Part shown: in pieces, positions 1 to 9,497 of the stretch | Layout: each line of letters begins with the position of its first letter | Numbering within the stretch: position 1 is the first letter of the stretch | Source: Amoebophrya sp. A120 | Taxonomy: Eukaryota > Sar > Dinophyceae > Syndiniales > Amoebophryaceae | Assembly: GCA_905178155.1 (NCBI GenBank) | Contig: CAJINV010000022.1 | Span: 379,207 to 443,206 of the forward strand | DNA: 64,000 bases | Direction of reading: 5' to 3' | The notes under the pieces: generated by a model | What the model was told of the DNA's origin: nothing | Seen by the model: only the letters and a program-made list of their open reading frames with translations | Databases searched by the model: none | Translations under genes and position numbers: made by a program

Positions 1-255
1 CTCTCGCGAACTATGTATGATGTGTGATGAAGAAGAACTCAAAAGGTTTAGTGAACTCAAAAGGTGCACTGAACACAAAAGATGCACTGAACTCAAAAGG
101 TGCACTGAACTCAAAAGGTGCATTGAATTCAAGAGATGCGCTGAACTCTTTTGAATTTTTGTTAAAGTTGTAGATATGACTATCAATGAGAATTTTGCAT
201 GGCAAAAAAAAACAAGTTAGTAACAGTTGAGAATGTAACGCTTGAAATTTCCATA
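1..255. mobile_element. Right part of an IE4 introner element (left end unclear or outside window)
   Basis: The segment ending at 255 carries TAACAGTTGAGAATGTAAC and ends in CCATA, matching the right end of the IE4 copies at 10137, 32726 and 34165. A potential ATG at 199 lies inside this end, at the place where other copies have GCATGACAAA, so it is probably intronic. The left TIR was not found. Six 18-bp tandem repeats fill part of the interior. Confidence 0.55.
35..142. repeat. 18-bp tandem repeat, six units
   Basis: Six consecutive 18-bp units of the form GAACTCAAAAGGTGCACT with a few substitutions, followed by a partial unit. It lies within the presumed intron at the left window edge. 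Confidence 0.9.
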
Positions 256-2069
256 AAGGAGAAACCCCCCAACCTCCGGGTGTCCGAAGATGGGAACAAG
301 TTCAAATTCAACGGGGAGAAAACTTTATCCCTAGACGACACCTTCCCCAACCCGACGTTTTTAAAAGTGATGCGCACCCGCAACATTTCGGAAAAGGACC
401 CGCATTCCCGCTTCCCAGGGATGCAGCCGAATTTCTTGCAAAACGCGAGCCGGACGACACAGAAACTGTACCAGAACATGCCTTTGTCCACCGCCCCGCC
501 GGGGAGAAAGCGCTTGACGGTCGAAGACGTCGAGCCGAAGAAGCAGGATGACTCGAAGAAGCTCCCCTCGAACCAAGTCGCGATCAAGCAGTACACAATT
601 CATAGGGGGGGAGGGATGTTAAACGAGGAGGACGACGATGAGCTGAAGACGAAAAACGGCAGCAAAGCCACGCGGATGCAGTTGAAAGGAACGGAGGCGT
701 CTCCGCGTGATCCTTTTGTCGACTACGGAATGCAAAATAAGTCCCGTAGCCGTACACGACGAACAAAATGCATCACAAATTTCGCCAACAGACACTGCAA
801 CACTTGTCATGCTGACTAGGAATTGAAGGCGAGTTTTGTCATGCAGCAAGAGCATGCAACCAACATCTTCCACAACTGTTGTACATAACTTCATCGTGTG
901 CGGGAAATTTCCTGTTCATATCGACGGCACGGAAATAACCCCCAGATCCGTCGCGGCAATTGGTGCTGATGACTTCACGAACAACCTGGAGTATTTCGAG
1001 AAACTCGCGCCGTTTGAGATTTTGGAGACGAATTTGGTGCCGAAAAAGTTCCCGATGATGAAATGCTTCCGGATTCTCCACATTTCCCTACCGGCTTTTC
1101 CGAGGGAAAGCAGGGACGACATCTTCGATAGTAGCAACGATCCGAGTTCCGACAGCAACGAGTCGGACTCCGCGTTGTTAGGCGATTTACGGCAAAGAAG
1201 GAACAAAGACAGCCTTCCCGGCGATGACAGGGCGCGGAAAAGGGCGCAGAAGCAGAAAAATAAATCCTCCACCGCGAAAAGGAAGGAAAAGGAGCAGAAA
1301 TTGCTGACCGAAGTGTCGAAACTACTTTTGGAAGAGGTCGTGGAGACTGAAGCGGAGGCGGAGGAAAGGTTACGAGCGGGGTTTCGGGACACGCTGTGGT
1401 ACGCTCTGCACTTCTATCACAGGGAAAAGTGTTTTAACGTTAGCGGAATTTGTGATGCAGTATATGCATCACATAAGGTGCCCAAATTTGTCATGCATAG
1501 CATGCATATTAGGCAAAAACTGGCACACGTGACTGCATTCTGTGAAAACCGTTAACGTTATCACTTTTTTGCTTGATAACTTCGGACACAGCACGGAAGT
1601 GACGTATTACCAAAAACAGATGGCGGAGGAATTGGAGTACGAGAAGAGGAGACAAAACCCAGACGCGGAACAAGACGAAGACGGGCAAACAGATCCATCA
1701 AAACAGCACGAAAAGCAAGCGCGCGGCCAGCCCCGGCACATGAAGCTGGCGTATCCAGCGATAGGCTGCGGGTCTCTGAACTACCCGCCGAACCTTGCGG
1801 CGGGGCACGCGTTCGGCGGGTGGATGGAAGTGATGCGGATTTTGAAGGGGTCACTGTATCCGACGTTGGTGACCATCGAGATCCGGTTTGGCGGGGATAT
1901 TCGGACCTTCAACGCGTGGAAAGAAGTGTCGGATGCGTTTTTGAGAAGAAACGTGAAGGACGAGCACGGTCGGAAGGTGAAGCAGATGCAGGCGAAAATT
2001 GACGGTCGAATGGAGGAAAACGTGAAGTGTTGCGGGCTGTTTGCGGAAAGGAAGCATTATCGACCATAG
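256..2069 (+). CDS. Gene 1: macro-domain-like protein (5' end outside window)
   Basis: Exons 256-723, 926-1414 and 1584-2069 (TAG stop) join in frame after removal of an IE6 and an IE3 element; 480 residues are visible. The third exon has YPAIGCGSLNYPP followed by hydrophobic strands (TLVTIEIRF...FNAWKEVSDAF). This resembles the C-terminal half of a macro domain (PAIGTG loop, then a V.F...F pattern), an ADP-ribose-binding fold. The second exon has FRILHISLPAF, like the ILH..P strand of the same fold, followed by a charged insertion (Ser/Asp-rich, then Lys/Arg-rich, then a Glu-rich helix) that would split the domain. The ATG at 199 lies in an intron end, so the true start is upstream. Gene structure is firm; the macro assignment is moderate because the N-terminal GD loop was not recognised. 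Confidence 0.75.
724..920 (+). mobile_element. IE6 introner, intron of gene 1
   Basis: Diverged IE6 in forward orientation (interior CATGCAGCAAGAGCATGC, right end GGGAAATTTCCTGTTCATA). TSD TCGAC at 719-723 and 921-925. Removal joins TTT GTC GAC GGC ACG in frame. Confidence 0.85.
1415..1578 (+). mobile_element. IE3 introner, intron of gene 1
   Basis: Left end TATCACAGGGAAAAGTG, right end GTTAACGTTATCACTTTTTT...GATA. TSD ACTTC at 1410-1414 and 1579-1583. Removal gives CTG CAC TTC GGA CAC. Confidence 0.9.
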
Positions 2070-2915
2070 GAAGGTGTGGTGATGAAGACGAGAGCACTAT
2101 CGATGTCCCTGTTGGACCCACTGGTGCCGACCATTGTCATCAGGAACCAAATAGAAAAACGCTATATTAAATAAATGTTGATGTTTCTGTTTCCGGCGTT
2201 TCCCAGAAAATGATTGCGATGCGACCAACGACCAAGGTGAACGACTTTGGCACCATAATTTCTAAATTGGTATACGTGAAACTCGAGCTGACTCCTTGCA
2301 AGAAAGAAATCAACGTCCTGCTGGTGTTCCGCGCTGCATTGCAATCTAAATCTCTACGCTCATATTTACATAAACTGCTCTTGTAAACGAGGGACCAATC
2401 ATTCTGTCAGCATCGGTTTTTGCCATCGTCCGGCTTTTGGTCCGACGATGAACATGAAAATAAAGATAAACTCCTCTCTAATTATCTCAGTCGGTTTGTT
2501 AGCGCAGAGGACGTCGAAGCCTCCTCGGTCATAATTTCCGTTGCATCAACTACATCGACATCTTCTTCAAAGAAAAGCTATCATGGTCGGTCATCTGTGG
2601 ATGCTGTTGCTGATAATAGAAATGGCTCCTTCGTGGTTCATTCTCCTATCGGTCAACATCCACCTAGAACGCTCATCGAGCAACTTGGAAAATCGGCATC
2701 CACTTTCAATAAACAGAGCTCGCTGGTTGTAAGTAGTTCACGCGATTCTCACACAGCTCGTTCCCGCTTTATTGCGTCTTCTATTTTTTATACTAGATTC
2801 TGTTGCTCCTGGTAGCGCTTCCAGCATCCATTTGATACACACATTTATTTTTCTGTTTTGAAAAGAGAAGTCGATCAGTACAACTTGATACAAGTTCGTC
2901 CAATATTTTTCCAAA
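2070..2915. other. Intergenic region between genes 1 and 2
   Basis: No insert end and no convincing gene. A 131-codon frame at 2420-2815 lacks an ATG near its start and shows no recognisable motif; it may be leader sequence of gene 2. Confidence 0.5.
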
Positions 2916-3311
2916 ATGCACCGCAACATCAACCACCACCACCGCACTTCCAAAAACGCGGAAGAGGCGAAAAAACAGCCCACCGGTGAAGGCGAGTCGA
3001 TGGAAGAGCGGCTCCAGTTCACGGATAAGAATGGTAACACGAAATACGTCGGCCACGAGGCTCGCACCGCGAAACCGAAGATCTTAGCGGACCCGTACGG
3101 CTTCGCGGGCATCGCGATCGGTAAGCCGCCCCCGGGGGGCAAGGGGTTTACCGGGTACGGAGGCTCGGGCGGCGGGTATTTCGGGAGCGGAAAGAAGATG
3201 CAGAAAATTGTTATCGGAGTGGTTGTAGGGTGCGCTCTGGTATACTCCTACACGTCTTACTGCGGGTCCTTCGGCTGGTGGGGAAAACCGTGGTATTGTG
3301 ATCTGGTGTAA
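2916..3311 (+). CDS. Gene 2: small single-pass membrane protein
   Basis: A single exon of 131 codons. The ATG is preceded by TTCCAAA, the same start context as genes 3, 6 and 9 (CAAA or AAAA before ATG). The N-terminal 45 residues are charged and His-rich. The middle is Gly/Pro-rich (KPPPGGKGFTGYGGSGGGYF). The C-terminal third has one hydrophobic segment (IVIGVVVGCALVYSYTSY), followed by a short Trp/Cys-containing tail. This layout suggests a tail-anchored or type II membrane protein with a cytosolic N-terminus. It is the only uninterrupted gene of the window. I do not recognise a family. Confidence 0.75.
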   Translation: MHRNINHHHRTSKNAEEAKKQPTGEGESMEERLQFTDKNGNTKYVGHEARTAKPKILADPYGFAGIAIGKPPPGGKGFTGYGGSGGGYFGSGKKMQKIVIGVVVGCALVYSYTSYCGSFGWWGKPWYCDLV

Positions 3312-4368
3312 GTAGGATCAGATGATGGAGTAGACGCAAATCTTGTGTTTTTCTGAGTTTTTTTTAGTTTTACAGCATTACCATTCTCTCCTTGCACAGT
3401 TCGCTGTCATCTTATTCATATTCTCGAGGACTAGTATTCTATTTCGAAAAGTATAGCTGCAGCGCCAGACGTTCGCGTCTAAGTTGTCGTTATCGCTTTA
3501 CTTACCCACAGATCTTCGTGACTAAATTTTGTCATCATGGACGCACATCCACGGCGTCGTCGTCGAACTACCATGAACGCAAATTTATTTACTGGCAAAA
3601 ACTAAAATAAAACAGCCTGATGCCATTTTCCTACACTCTGGTAGTACCTACAAAGATAAAGAAACGGTTATCTTCCTATTGTGGCGCTTTGGTGCCATTG
3701 TTCTTGGTTTGGGGAAGGTGATGCTTGCTCGACGTCGAAGAAGAAGATGCAGTCTTATTAGGTTGCTCGACAACACTCAAGGGGCTGTCGTCTTTAGGGG
3801 GAGTTTGTTCATCCTTCTTCGTCATTTGAGTGAAGTATTTGAGTAGATGAAGAAGGACGAAAAATTTATTGTCTTTCGTTGAACAAGTCCTTCACCTTCA
3901 TTTTTCTGTTTGTCGTCATCGCAACTAGTACTGGGCCTTGTAGAGTACTGCGTAACGTCGGGGCTCGATCTTTCTTCAAGTCGTAGCTCGATTTCGGTCT
4001 AGTACATCGATAGCGAAAGATCCAGCAAGACGACGATCTCGGGCTCGTTCGTGATCGCTGTCGTGATCAACATCGTGGGAATGAACAACTTCGATTCATC
4101 GTGTGATGGCGTGATGTAGTCCCTCGTCGTACAGGTGGTTTTATTTCGCTTGCTTCCGCCTCGTCGATGATCATAAGGCTTCAGAGCATTTATTTTCATT
4201 GATAGGATAGTTATTTTGTAAAAGCAGTAGCTCCTGGTGAGCTGCCCCATGAGGAGCGCCATGCCTCGTAGAAGACAGAAAATCCTGTTGCGTAGATGAA
4301 GCCAAATCTCCTGTTGTAAGTACCTCCTTTGCAGCAGCAGCACCACTGAGACAGGAAAGAACCACAAA
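3312..4368. other. Intergenic region between genes 2 and 3
   Basis: No insert ends, TSD pairs or persuasive reading frames. Short frames at 3392-3610 and 3999-4391 (minus) have no start context or motif. Confidence 0.5.
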
Positions 4369-5163
4369 ATGGCCTTCAATAACGCCCCCACACCCGCGGT
4401 TTTCCCATGGATGCCAGAGCGGTATCACAAGAAAAAGTGTTAACGTTAACGGAATTTGTTATGCTGTGATGCATCAGAAATGGTGCGCAAATTTGTATTG
4501 CGTAGCATGCATGGAAGACGAAATTTGTAGTGCATGACTGCAATCTATGAAAACCGTTAATGTTAACGCTTTTTTGTTTGATAAGCGGGGCAAGGTCTCC
4601 ATGATCGCCACACCGATAATGTACGCACTGCAAATATGTCTGGGTCTGGAAGGTTGCAACTTGTGATGCTATCTCTGGATTCTGAAAAAAATTTGTATTG
4701 CATGACCAGCAAGACGAGGAGTCCTCGGAGTCCAGTTTGCTCTACGCGGAGAGGCCATTTCTCATGCGGAGTAGGCATCAGGAAACCGTCTAAAAATCTG
4801 TGAAGATGCTACGTCATGCATTACAGGCGTTATGGGTCATGGAAAATCTGCATGACAAGTCCAGACCCCGACATGTTTGCATTTGATACTATGACCGCGG
4901 GGACGAAACGAAACCCAAGTAAGAAATGGTGGAAGAGAAATCCAAAAATGATCCGGCAATCCATCTTCCTCCTGGACCCGCTACGACGGCCGAACTTCGA
5001 GGAGGTCCACGCGTTTCAGTGGATCGGAATGAAACCGAATGAGAATTTGCCGATAGGGATGAGGAATTACTTCGCGCGGCCACGGGTGCAAACCCCGGGA
5101 GACAGGCCGAAGCAGATACGATCATTCGGAATTTGGGGAGGGTTTGGGAAGGACTTCAGGTAA
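4369..5163 (+). CDS. Gene 3: 118-residue basic protein of unknown function
   Basis: Exons 4369-4422, 4589-4621 and 4894-5163 total 357 nt and end in TAA. The ATG follows ACCACAAA. Two inserts (IE3, IE2) interrupt the first 90 coding bases. The spliced N-terminus begins MAFNNAPTPAVFPWMPERGK. It is followed by a Lys/Arg/Trp-rich stretch (KRNPSKKWWKRNPKMIRQ) and a C-terminal half with many Arg, Pro and Gly residues. Read alone, exon 3 resembles the end of a protein kinase (LLDPLRRPNFEEVHAFQWI), but the spliced protein has no room for a kinase domain. A small mitochondrial or ribosomal-type protein is possible; no family recognised. Confidence 0.75.
4423..4583 (+). mobile_element. IE3 introner, intron 1 of gene 3
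   Basis: Left TATCACAAGAAAAAGTGTTA, right TTAATGTTAACGCTTTTTTG..GATA. TSD AGCGG at 4418-4422 and 4584-4588. Removal gives CCA GAG CGG GGC AAG. Confidence 0.95.
4622..4888 (+). mobile_element. IE2 introner, intron 2 of gene 3
   Basis: Left TGCAAATATGTCTGGGTCTG, right AGACCCCGACATGTTTGCAT..GATA. TSD degraded (TAATG and CTATG). Removal gives ATA ATG ACC GCG in frame. Confidence 0.9.
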
Positions 5164-5353
5164 GGTAGGATGATTCGTTTGGTAGGGTTGCATTTTGGTT
5201 TTCTGTTTATGGAGACCGTAAAATGAAGGTTTTTTTTGCATCAGCACCAAGTAATATGAAGAAGTTGTCACTCGGCAAGAAAAGTTGCTGGTGACACAAC
5301 ATCCAAACTCTTGCCGCAAGAAAGAAGGAGCGGCAGCAGCTCCCGCTGACAAT

Positions 5354-8205
5354 ATGAACTTCCTCAGGAGAAAACAACAATGTACATCGGTCAGCCGAGT
5401 TTTGCTGGATTTCAATCCGCAAATAAAGTAAGGAGGATCTTCAGGACAGATAGAAGGAATCCTCGTAAAATAGAAGCCCGTCTACTTCTCCGTCGTGTTG
5501 ATCATCTGCAGGACCCCTTGCCCTACCTGAATGACAATGAGGAACTTCTATATCATGAGAAGTTTGACCCTTGAAGAATAAACATCAACTCATCGGACTT
5601 AGAATTCTCTCCTCCTCCACAAAACAGCGAAGTGAAACCGGAAACACCACTCTCCCCACGGCTCCTCGTATCCAAGGAAGAAAGTGTTACAGTTACACAT
5701 TTGATGTTGGAATTTCAGCATCACAAATTTGCTCTGCATGGCGAAGAAAACATGTAATGCGCAGACTACAAGGGAAAACACGAGTGGAATGAGGCTGGCA
5801 CGCGTTTCTTGCATGACAGAGGTTGTCTGTCTTGCTTGTCTTGCATGAGAGTGTGTAACTGAAGCACTTTTTTCTCACGATACCTCGAGCGCGAAGCGAA
5901 CTGGGACGTACGGCACCACGCGGTCGTGAAGAACGAGGGATTTCTATCCTTTGTAAAAACATTCCCAACGCATAGTAAAGTTACTAGTTGGTAAATCTGC
6001 AAGACAAATCTCTAAGCTAAGGGAGTTGCGCATGACAAGTTTCCGTCTGCAGTGTAGTGCTGGTTAACAAAGGCAGCGGCATAAGAAAGCCACTTTCTGA
6101 TCCTATTTAGCGCAATACAAATGTTGCCAAAACACGATCATTGGAAATGCCTGTCATCATGATGCAGAGGCGCATTACAAACGTTGCTGTCATTGCGCAT
6201 TTGCATGACAACTCTGGGTTGGGCACGTTTTTGCTCAGGATAATTTCACCAGTTCGAACGCAGTTACTTCGGTCGAATCCGGGACTTTGACCATGGCTTC
6301 GACCCCGATGAACCAGTATCGACGCTCTTGCAGGATGAAATGCGATACGACCTGGACCAAGCCTTGCTCGCTCTCGAAAACCGAGCGGACAACCGGCTGA
6401 ACAGAGGCACGGGGAATTCTCGGTCGATGAACCAACTCGCTTTGGCAGATCAGGAACATCAAAATAACTCTGCGACAGTGGACGATAGTGCGAAAGAAGC
6501 TGTGGAGAAGATTTTGTTGGTAAACAACGCAGAAAACAACGAGATGAACAAGTCCTCCAGTTCTTCTCTAGCAAAAAACATCAAAACCCTCCAGCAAGAG
6601 AAGGAGGAACTCGATCGGCAAGAGTCGGAGGCGCGGCAGGAACGGCTGAAGAAGGATTTTAAGATGCCCGTGAAGGAGAGGAGAAAGTTGGAAGCGATGG
6701 AAAAGGACTACCAGAAGCAGCTGCTGAAAACGAATTTAGCGAAGATCAAAGTCGGGTTTGAGAAGGAAAAGCGAAACTGGAAACCGCCGAAGGGGGGATT
6801 GGATTTACACTTGGAGCTGTTGGAAAAACACGGATATCCTGTGCAAAAGTATCGTACTCGTACAAAGACAAATGCAAGTCTTGCATTACATACAAATCTT
6901 ATTATTTCCAAGGCAAATCTGCATTACAAATTTTATTTCTCATGCTGAGGACGAAATTTGTAATGCATTTATACGAATACGATACTTTTGCAATGCATAA
7001 CGGAGGCGCGATGCTTGGCGGCACCAGGTACGGTGGCAGGGGCGGGAAGGGATCCAACCTCCACTTCATGCTGGATGTATCCGGTGCAAAAGTATCGTAC
7101 TCGTATTGCAATCATGCATTACAAATTTTTTTCTCAAGGCAAAACAGCATTACAAATTTTATTTCTCATGCTGAGGGAATTTGTCATGCATTTATACGAA
7201 TACGATACTTTTGCAGTTCATAGGATGACCCGTTAGGCGATACGACGAGTCTCGACATGGGAGCCAACGCGAAGAGGGCGATGCTTGCGAAAAACAACGG
7301 GTTGAGTACGACAAAACGTAGGAGCGGATCGCTCAGTGGAACGAGGAACAAGCGGTATATCTCGCGTTTTGTCATGCAGATTAGGCATAATGAGATTGTG
7401 ATTATCATGTCAACATTGCAAAATGTTTCTTGTTTTAGCCTGTAATCATGTTGTGTTTATTTTAACCACTCTACATCTACAGAGCCATCCTTTCCCCGCG
7501 CAGCGCAAACGGCGCGCCACAGCTCCAGAATGTGCCGGCGGTGGCAAGACTGTCCTACCAGCGCCAACCGTCCTCTCCACGGACTATCCAGAGATTGGAG
7601 GACCGGCCCGGCTGGGACAACAATTTCCAAGTATGCATTGCAAATATGTCTGGGTCCGGAAGATCCCAAGACTTGTAATGCTGAACGCGGTATACTCGTG
7701 AATCCTGTAATGCATGGCGCGGAATAGCACTGCGTCCCTCTGATGCAACACGCACTACAGGAGCGCTAAAATTAAAACTTGTCATGCGTGGCTTCGTATG
7801 TGCATTCAGTTTGTCATTCATGTATTAGCATGAGAAGTTTCCAGACCAACCAGACATGTTTGCATTTGATACCAAGTGCTGCTCGACAACGAGAAAGCTG
7901 CGGCTGGGAACCGAAACTACTTCGATCGGAAAGTGGAGAAAAAATCCAACTACGTGGAGAGCAGATACGCATTGCAAAAGGATCGCCACTGTAGTAGAAA
8001 TTGCATGACAAGTTTGAGTGGCAAGAAGAAAAATAGGATTTGTGATGCTGATTCATGTTGCCAAAGAGGTTTCTCATGCGTGATTGCAATGAACAATTCC
8101 TACAACTGCGATCCTTTTGCAGATGATAGCAGGAATTTCGCGCGGATTTCCGATCGACCGGTCGTCACAGGAGTGCTCGGCGTCAGTGTGGATTTGGACA
8201 TATGA
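5354..8205 (+). CDS. Gene 4: 439-residue coiled-coil protein, nine exons
   Basis: Exons: 5354-5427, 5577-5668, 5888-5944, 6248-6834, 7005-7077, 7228-7354, 7483-7631, 7877-7965, 8134-8205; 1320 nt in total, TGA stop. Seven exon joins are phase-consistent through TSDs or GT-AG sites; the first exon (ATG 5354) is the least certain. Introns 1 (5428-5576) and 6 (7355-7482) are ordinary GT...AG with a pyrimidine-rich 3' end; the other six are inserts. The protein begins with a short basic segment (MNFLRRKQQCTSVSRVLL), possibly a targeting peptide. An acidic/aromatic section follows (FHQFERSYFGRIRDFDHGFD), then a long Lys/Glu-rich coiled coil in exon 4 (LQQEKEELDRQESEARQERL onward). The C-terminal part is Arg/Ser/Pro-rich and ends in a short hydrophobic stretch. 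I do not recognise a family. Confidence 0.85.
5428..5576 (+). other. Conventional GT-AG intron of gene 4
   Basis: Starts GTAAGG after AATAAA and ends TTGAAG before AATAAAC. It has no TIR and no flanking duplication. It allows the frame starting at ATG 5354 to continue into the strongly coding frame at 5578. Confidence 0.55.
5669..5882 (+). mobile_element. IE8 introner in gene 4
   Basis: Left AGGAAGAAAGTGTTACAGTT, right GTAACTGAAGCACTTTTTTC..GATA. TSD CCTCG at 5664-5668 and 5883-5887. Removal gives CTC CTC GAG CGC GAA. Confidence 0.93.
5945..6242 (+). mobile_element. IE9 introner in gene 4
   Basis: Left TATCCTTTGTAAAAACATTC, right GGGCACGTTTTTGCTCAGGA+TA. TSD ATTTC at 5940-5944 and 6243-6247. 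Removal gives GGA TTT CAC CAG. Confidence 0.93.
6835..6999 (+). mobile_element. IE1 introner in gene 4
   Basis: Left GTGCAAAAGTATCGTACTCG, right CGAATACGATACTTTTGCAA+TGCATA. TSD ACGGA at 6830-6834 and 7000-7004. Confidence 0.96.
7078..7222 (+). mobile_element. IE1 introner in gene 4
   Basis: Left GTGCAAAAGTATCGTACTCG, right CGAATACGATACTTTTGCAG+TTCATA. TSD GGATG at 7073-7077 and 7223-7227. Interior very similar to the copy at 6835. Confidence 0.96.
7355..7482 (+). other. Conventional GT-AG intron of gene 4
   Basis: GTATAT donor at 7355 and CTACAG acceptor ending 7482, preceded by a pyrimidine-rich TTTTAACCACTCTACATCTA. The join CG|A GCC ATC restores the frame that continues to the end of the gene. 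Confidence 0.75.
7632..7871 (+). mobile_element. IE2 introner in gene 4
   Basis: Left TGCAAATATGTCTGGGTCCG, right CAACCAGACATGTTTGCATT+TGATA. TSD CCAAG at 7627-7631 and 7872-7876. Removal gives TTC CAA GTG CTG. Confidence 0.94.
7966..8128 (+). mobile_element. Diverged IE1 introner in gene 4
   Basis: Left TGCAAAAGGATCGCCACTGT, right CAACTGCGATCCTTTTGCAG; the two ends carry compensating changes. TSD GCAGA/GCAGG at 7961-7965 and 8129-8133. Confidence 0.88.
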
Positions 8206-9497
8206 AGAAGATGATGACTTCTCGCTCTTCACCGTGGAGGTCATGACCTGTTCTTGTACAACTGCAAGATTTGTTACCTGTAGACCTTCTTTCGATATCA
8301 CTGTACAATTTTTCGACAACTCTTATCACTACACATCAAACCGAAACAAATAGCACAAAGGCGAACGCTATCAAACTGATCACCTACTTGAAAGAAACAT
8401 ACGTGCTGACTTTGATTTTTGCACTCGTTTTCTACTTCGAATTTCCTGTACAGGGCTTGAAAATTGCATATTTTTCGCCGTATTCTTGTACAAAATTGAA
8501 ATTGATGTGTGATGCAGCAGCTACAACCATCCCTAAGTACCCTTTTTACACTTCTGCCCTGTACATATATCAACCACCTTCTTCGCCGCACGGTAAAGAA
8601 CCCTTGCCGTACTCGCCTCTGAATTTTCACTGTACATTGGTCTCTGTATGTTTTGCGTTGCCCTTGACCTAGCGGAGTTGTAGTACAACCACGTAACGTA
8701 AACTCACCTGAATCTGCTCACATCACTGGTGTTGGAGAACAAAATGTAGTATACCTACATGTATAAAATGTTTCAAGATCCTTATACGTGCTCAGAATAA
8801 GCGCTAGTGTGCGTGTGGGCATCACGTTTATTTTCGGGAGAGATTCAGTAGATCGTCGTCTCTTACGCGGCTCACTTCTACCTTGCTTAATCGTCTTCGA
8901 GCTCGATCTTCGTATGAAAATATCGCGAAAATGTTGACTATTACTCGAGCTTGTGGGTTAGTCAAGATCCAATTCACCCTGCGTGGGTACCGGGGAAGTC
9001 CTTAAAATGAAAGTCGCATGGCACTACATCAAAAACTTCATGGAGGTCGTCCTTTGCTTGTACTCGTTATCGTGATCATGGGGTAAAATTTGCTTATCGT
9101 GCTGCAGTCTCTATTCTAGATCTAGAAAAAGTTCAAGTTGTCGCATCAACTACGAAGTCTTTTAAGAGTACCTGTTGCTCCAAAAGAAAAAATTAAGAAC
9201 TTCATCTCCCGGTAAAGATTTCTCGTATGTGGGGGGACCACCTGGTGTTGAATCCACTACAATTTCTTTTTGGAAATCATTCTCCGGAACAAAGCTGCAG
9301 TTTTTTATTTCAAGGGGAGACAGAAGGACACCAGCGAGTGCGACGGGGGGTGTCCGTTTTCCTGGCACGAAGCAAAGGACCACTGTGCCTGTTCTACCTG
9401 CAAGTTAATACTCCTGCCGCGGTATTTCCTTTTGAAGACGTAAGTCAAAGAATTAGAATCTTAATTTGCAAAATCTAAATCACCCAGCACAAAAAAA
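8206..9497. other. Intergenic region between genes 4 and 5
   Basis: AT-moderate sequence with no insert ends and no motif-bearing frame. The frames at 8271-8672, 9175-9408 and 9227-9478 lack start context. Confidence 0.5.

Noticed and set aside
2420-2815. 131-codon ORF upstream of gene 2
   Set aside because: No ATG at its start, no motif, and composition like the surrounding leader sequence.
4816-5163. Protein kinase C-terminal lobe (LLDPLRRPNFEEV resembles the DP..RP motif)
   Set aside because: After removal of the two inserts the complete protein is only 118 residues and has no kinase catalytic motifs; the resemblance is short and probably accidental.
6835-7222. CRISPR-like spaced repeats (recurring CATTACAAATTT and TTTGTAATGC words)
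   Set aside because: The words belong to paired TIR elements flanked by 5-bp duplications in spliced genes; there is no regular repeat-spacer array.
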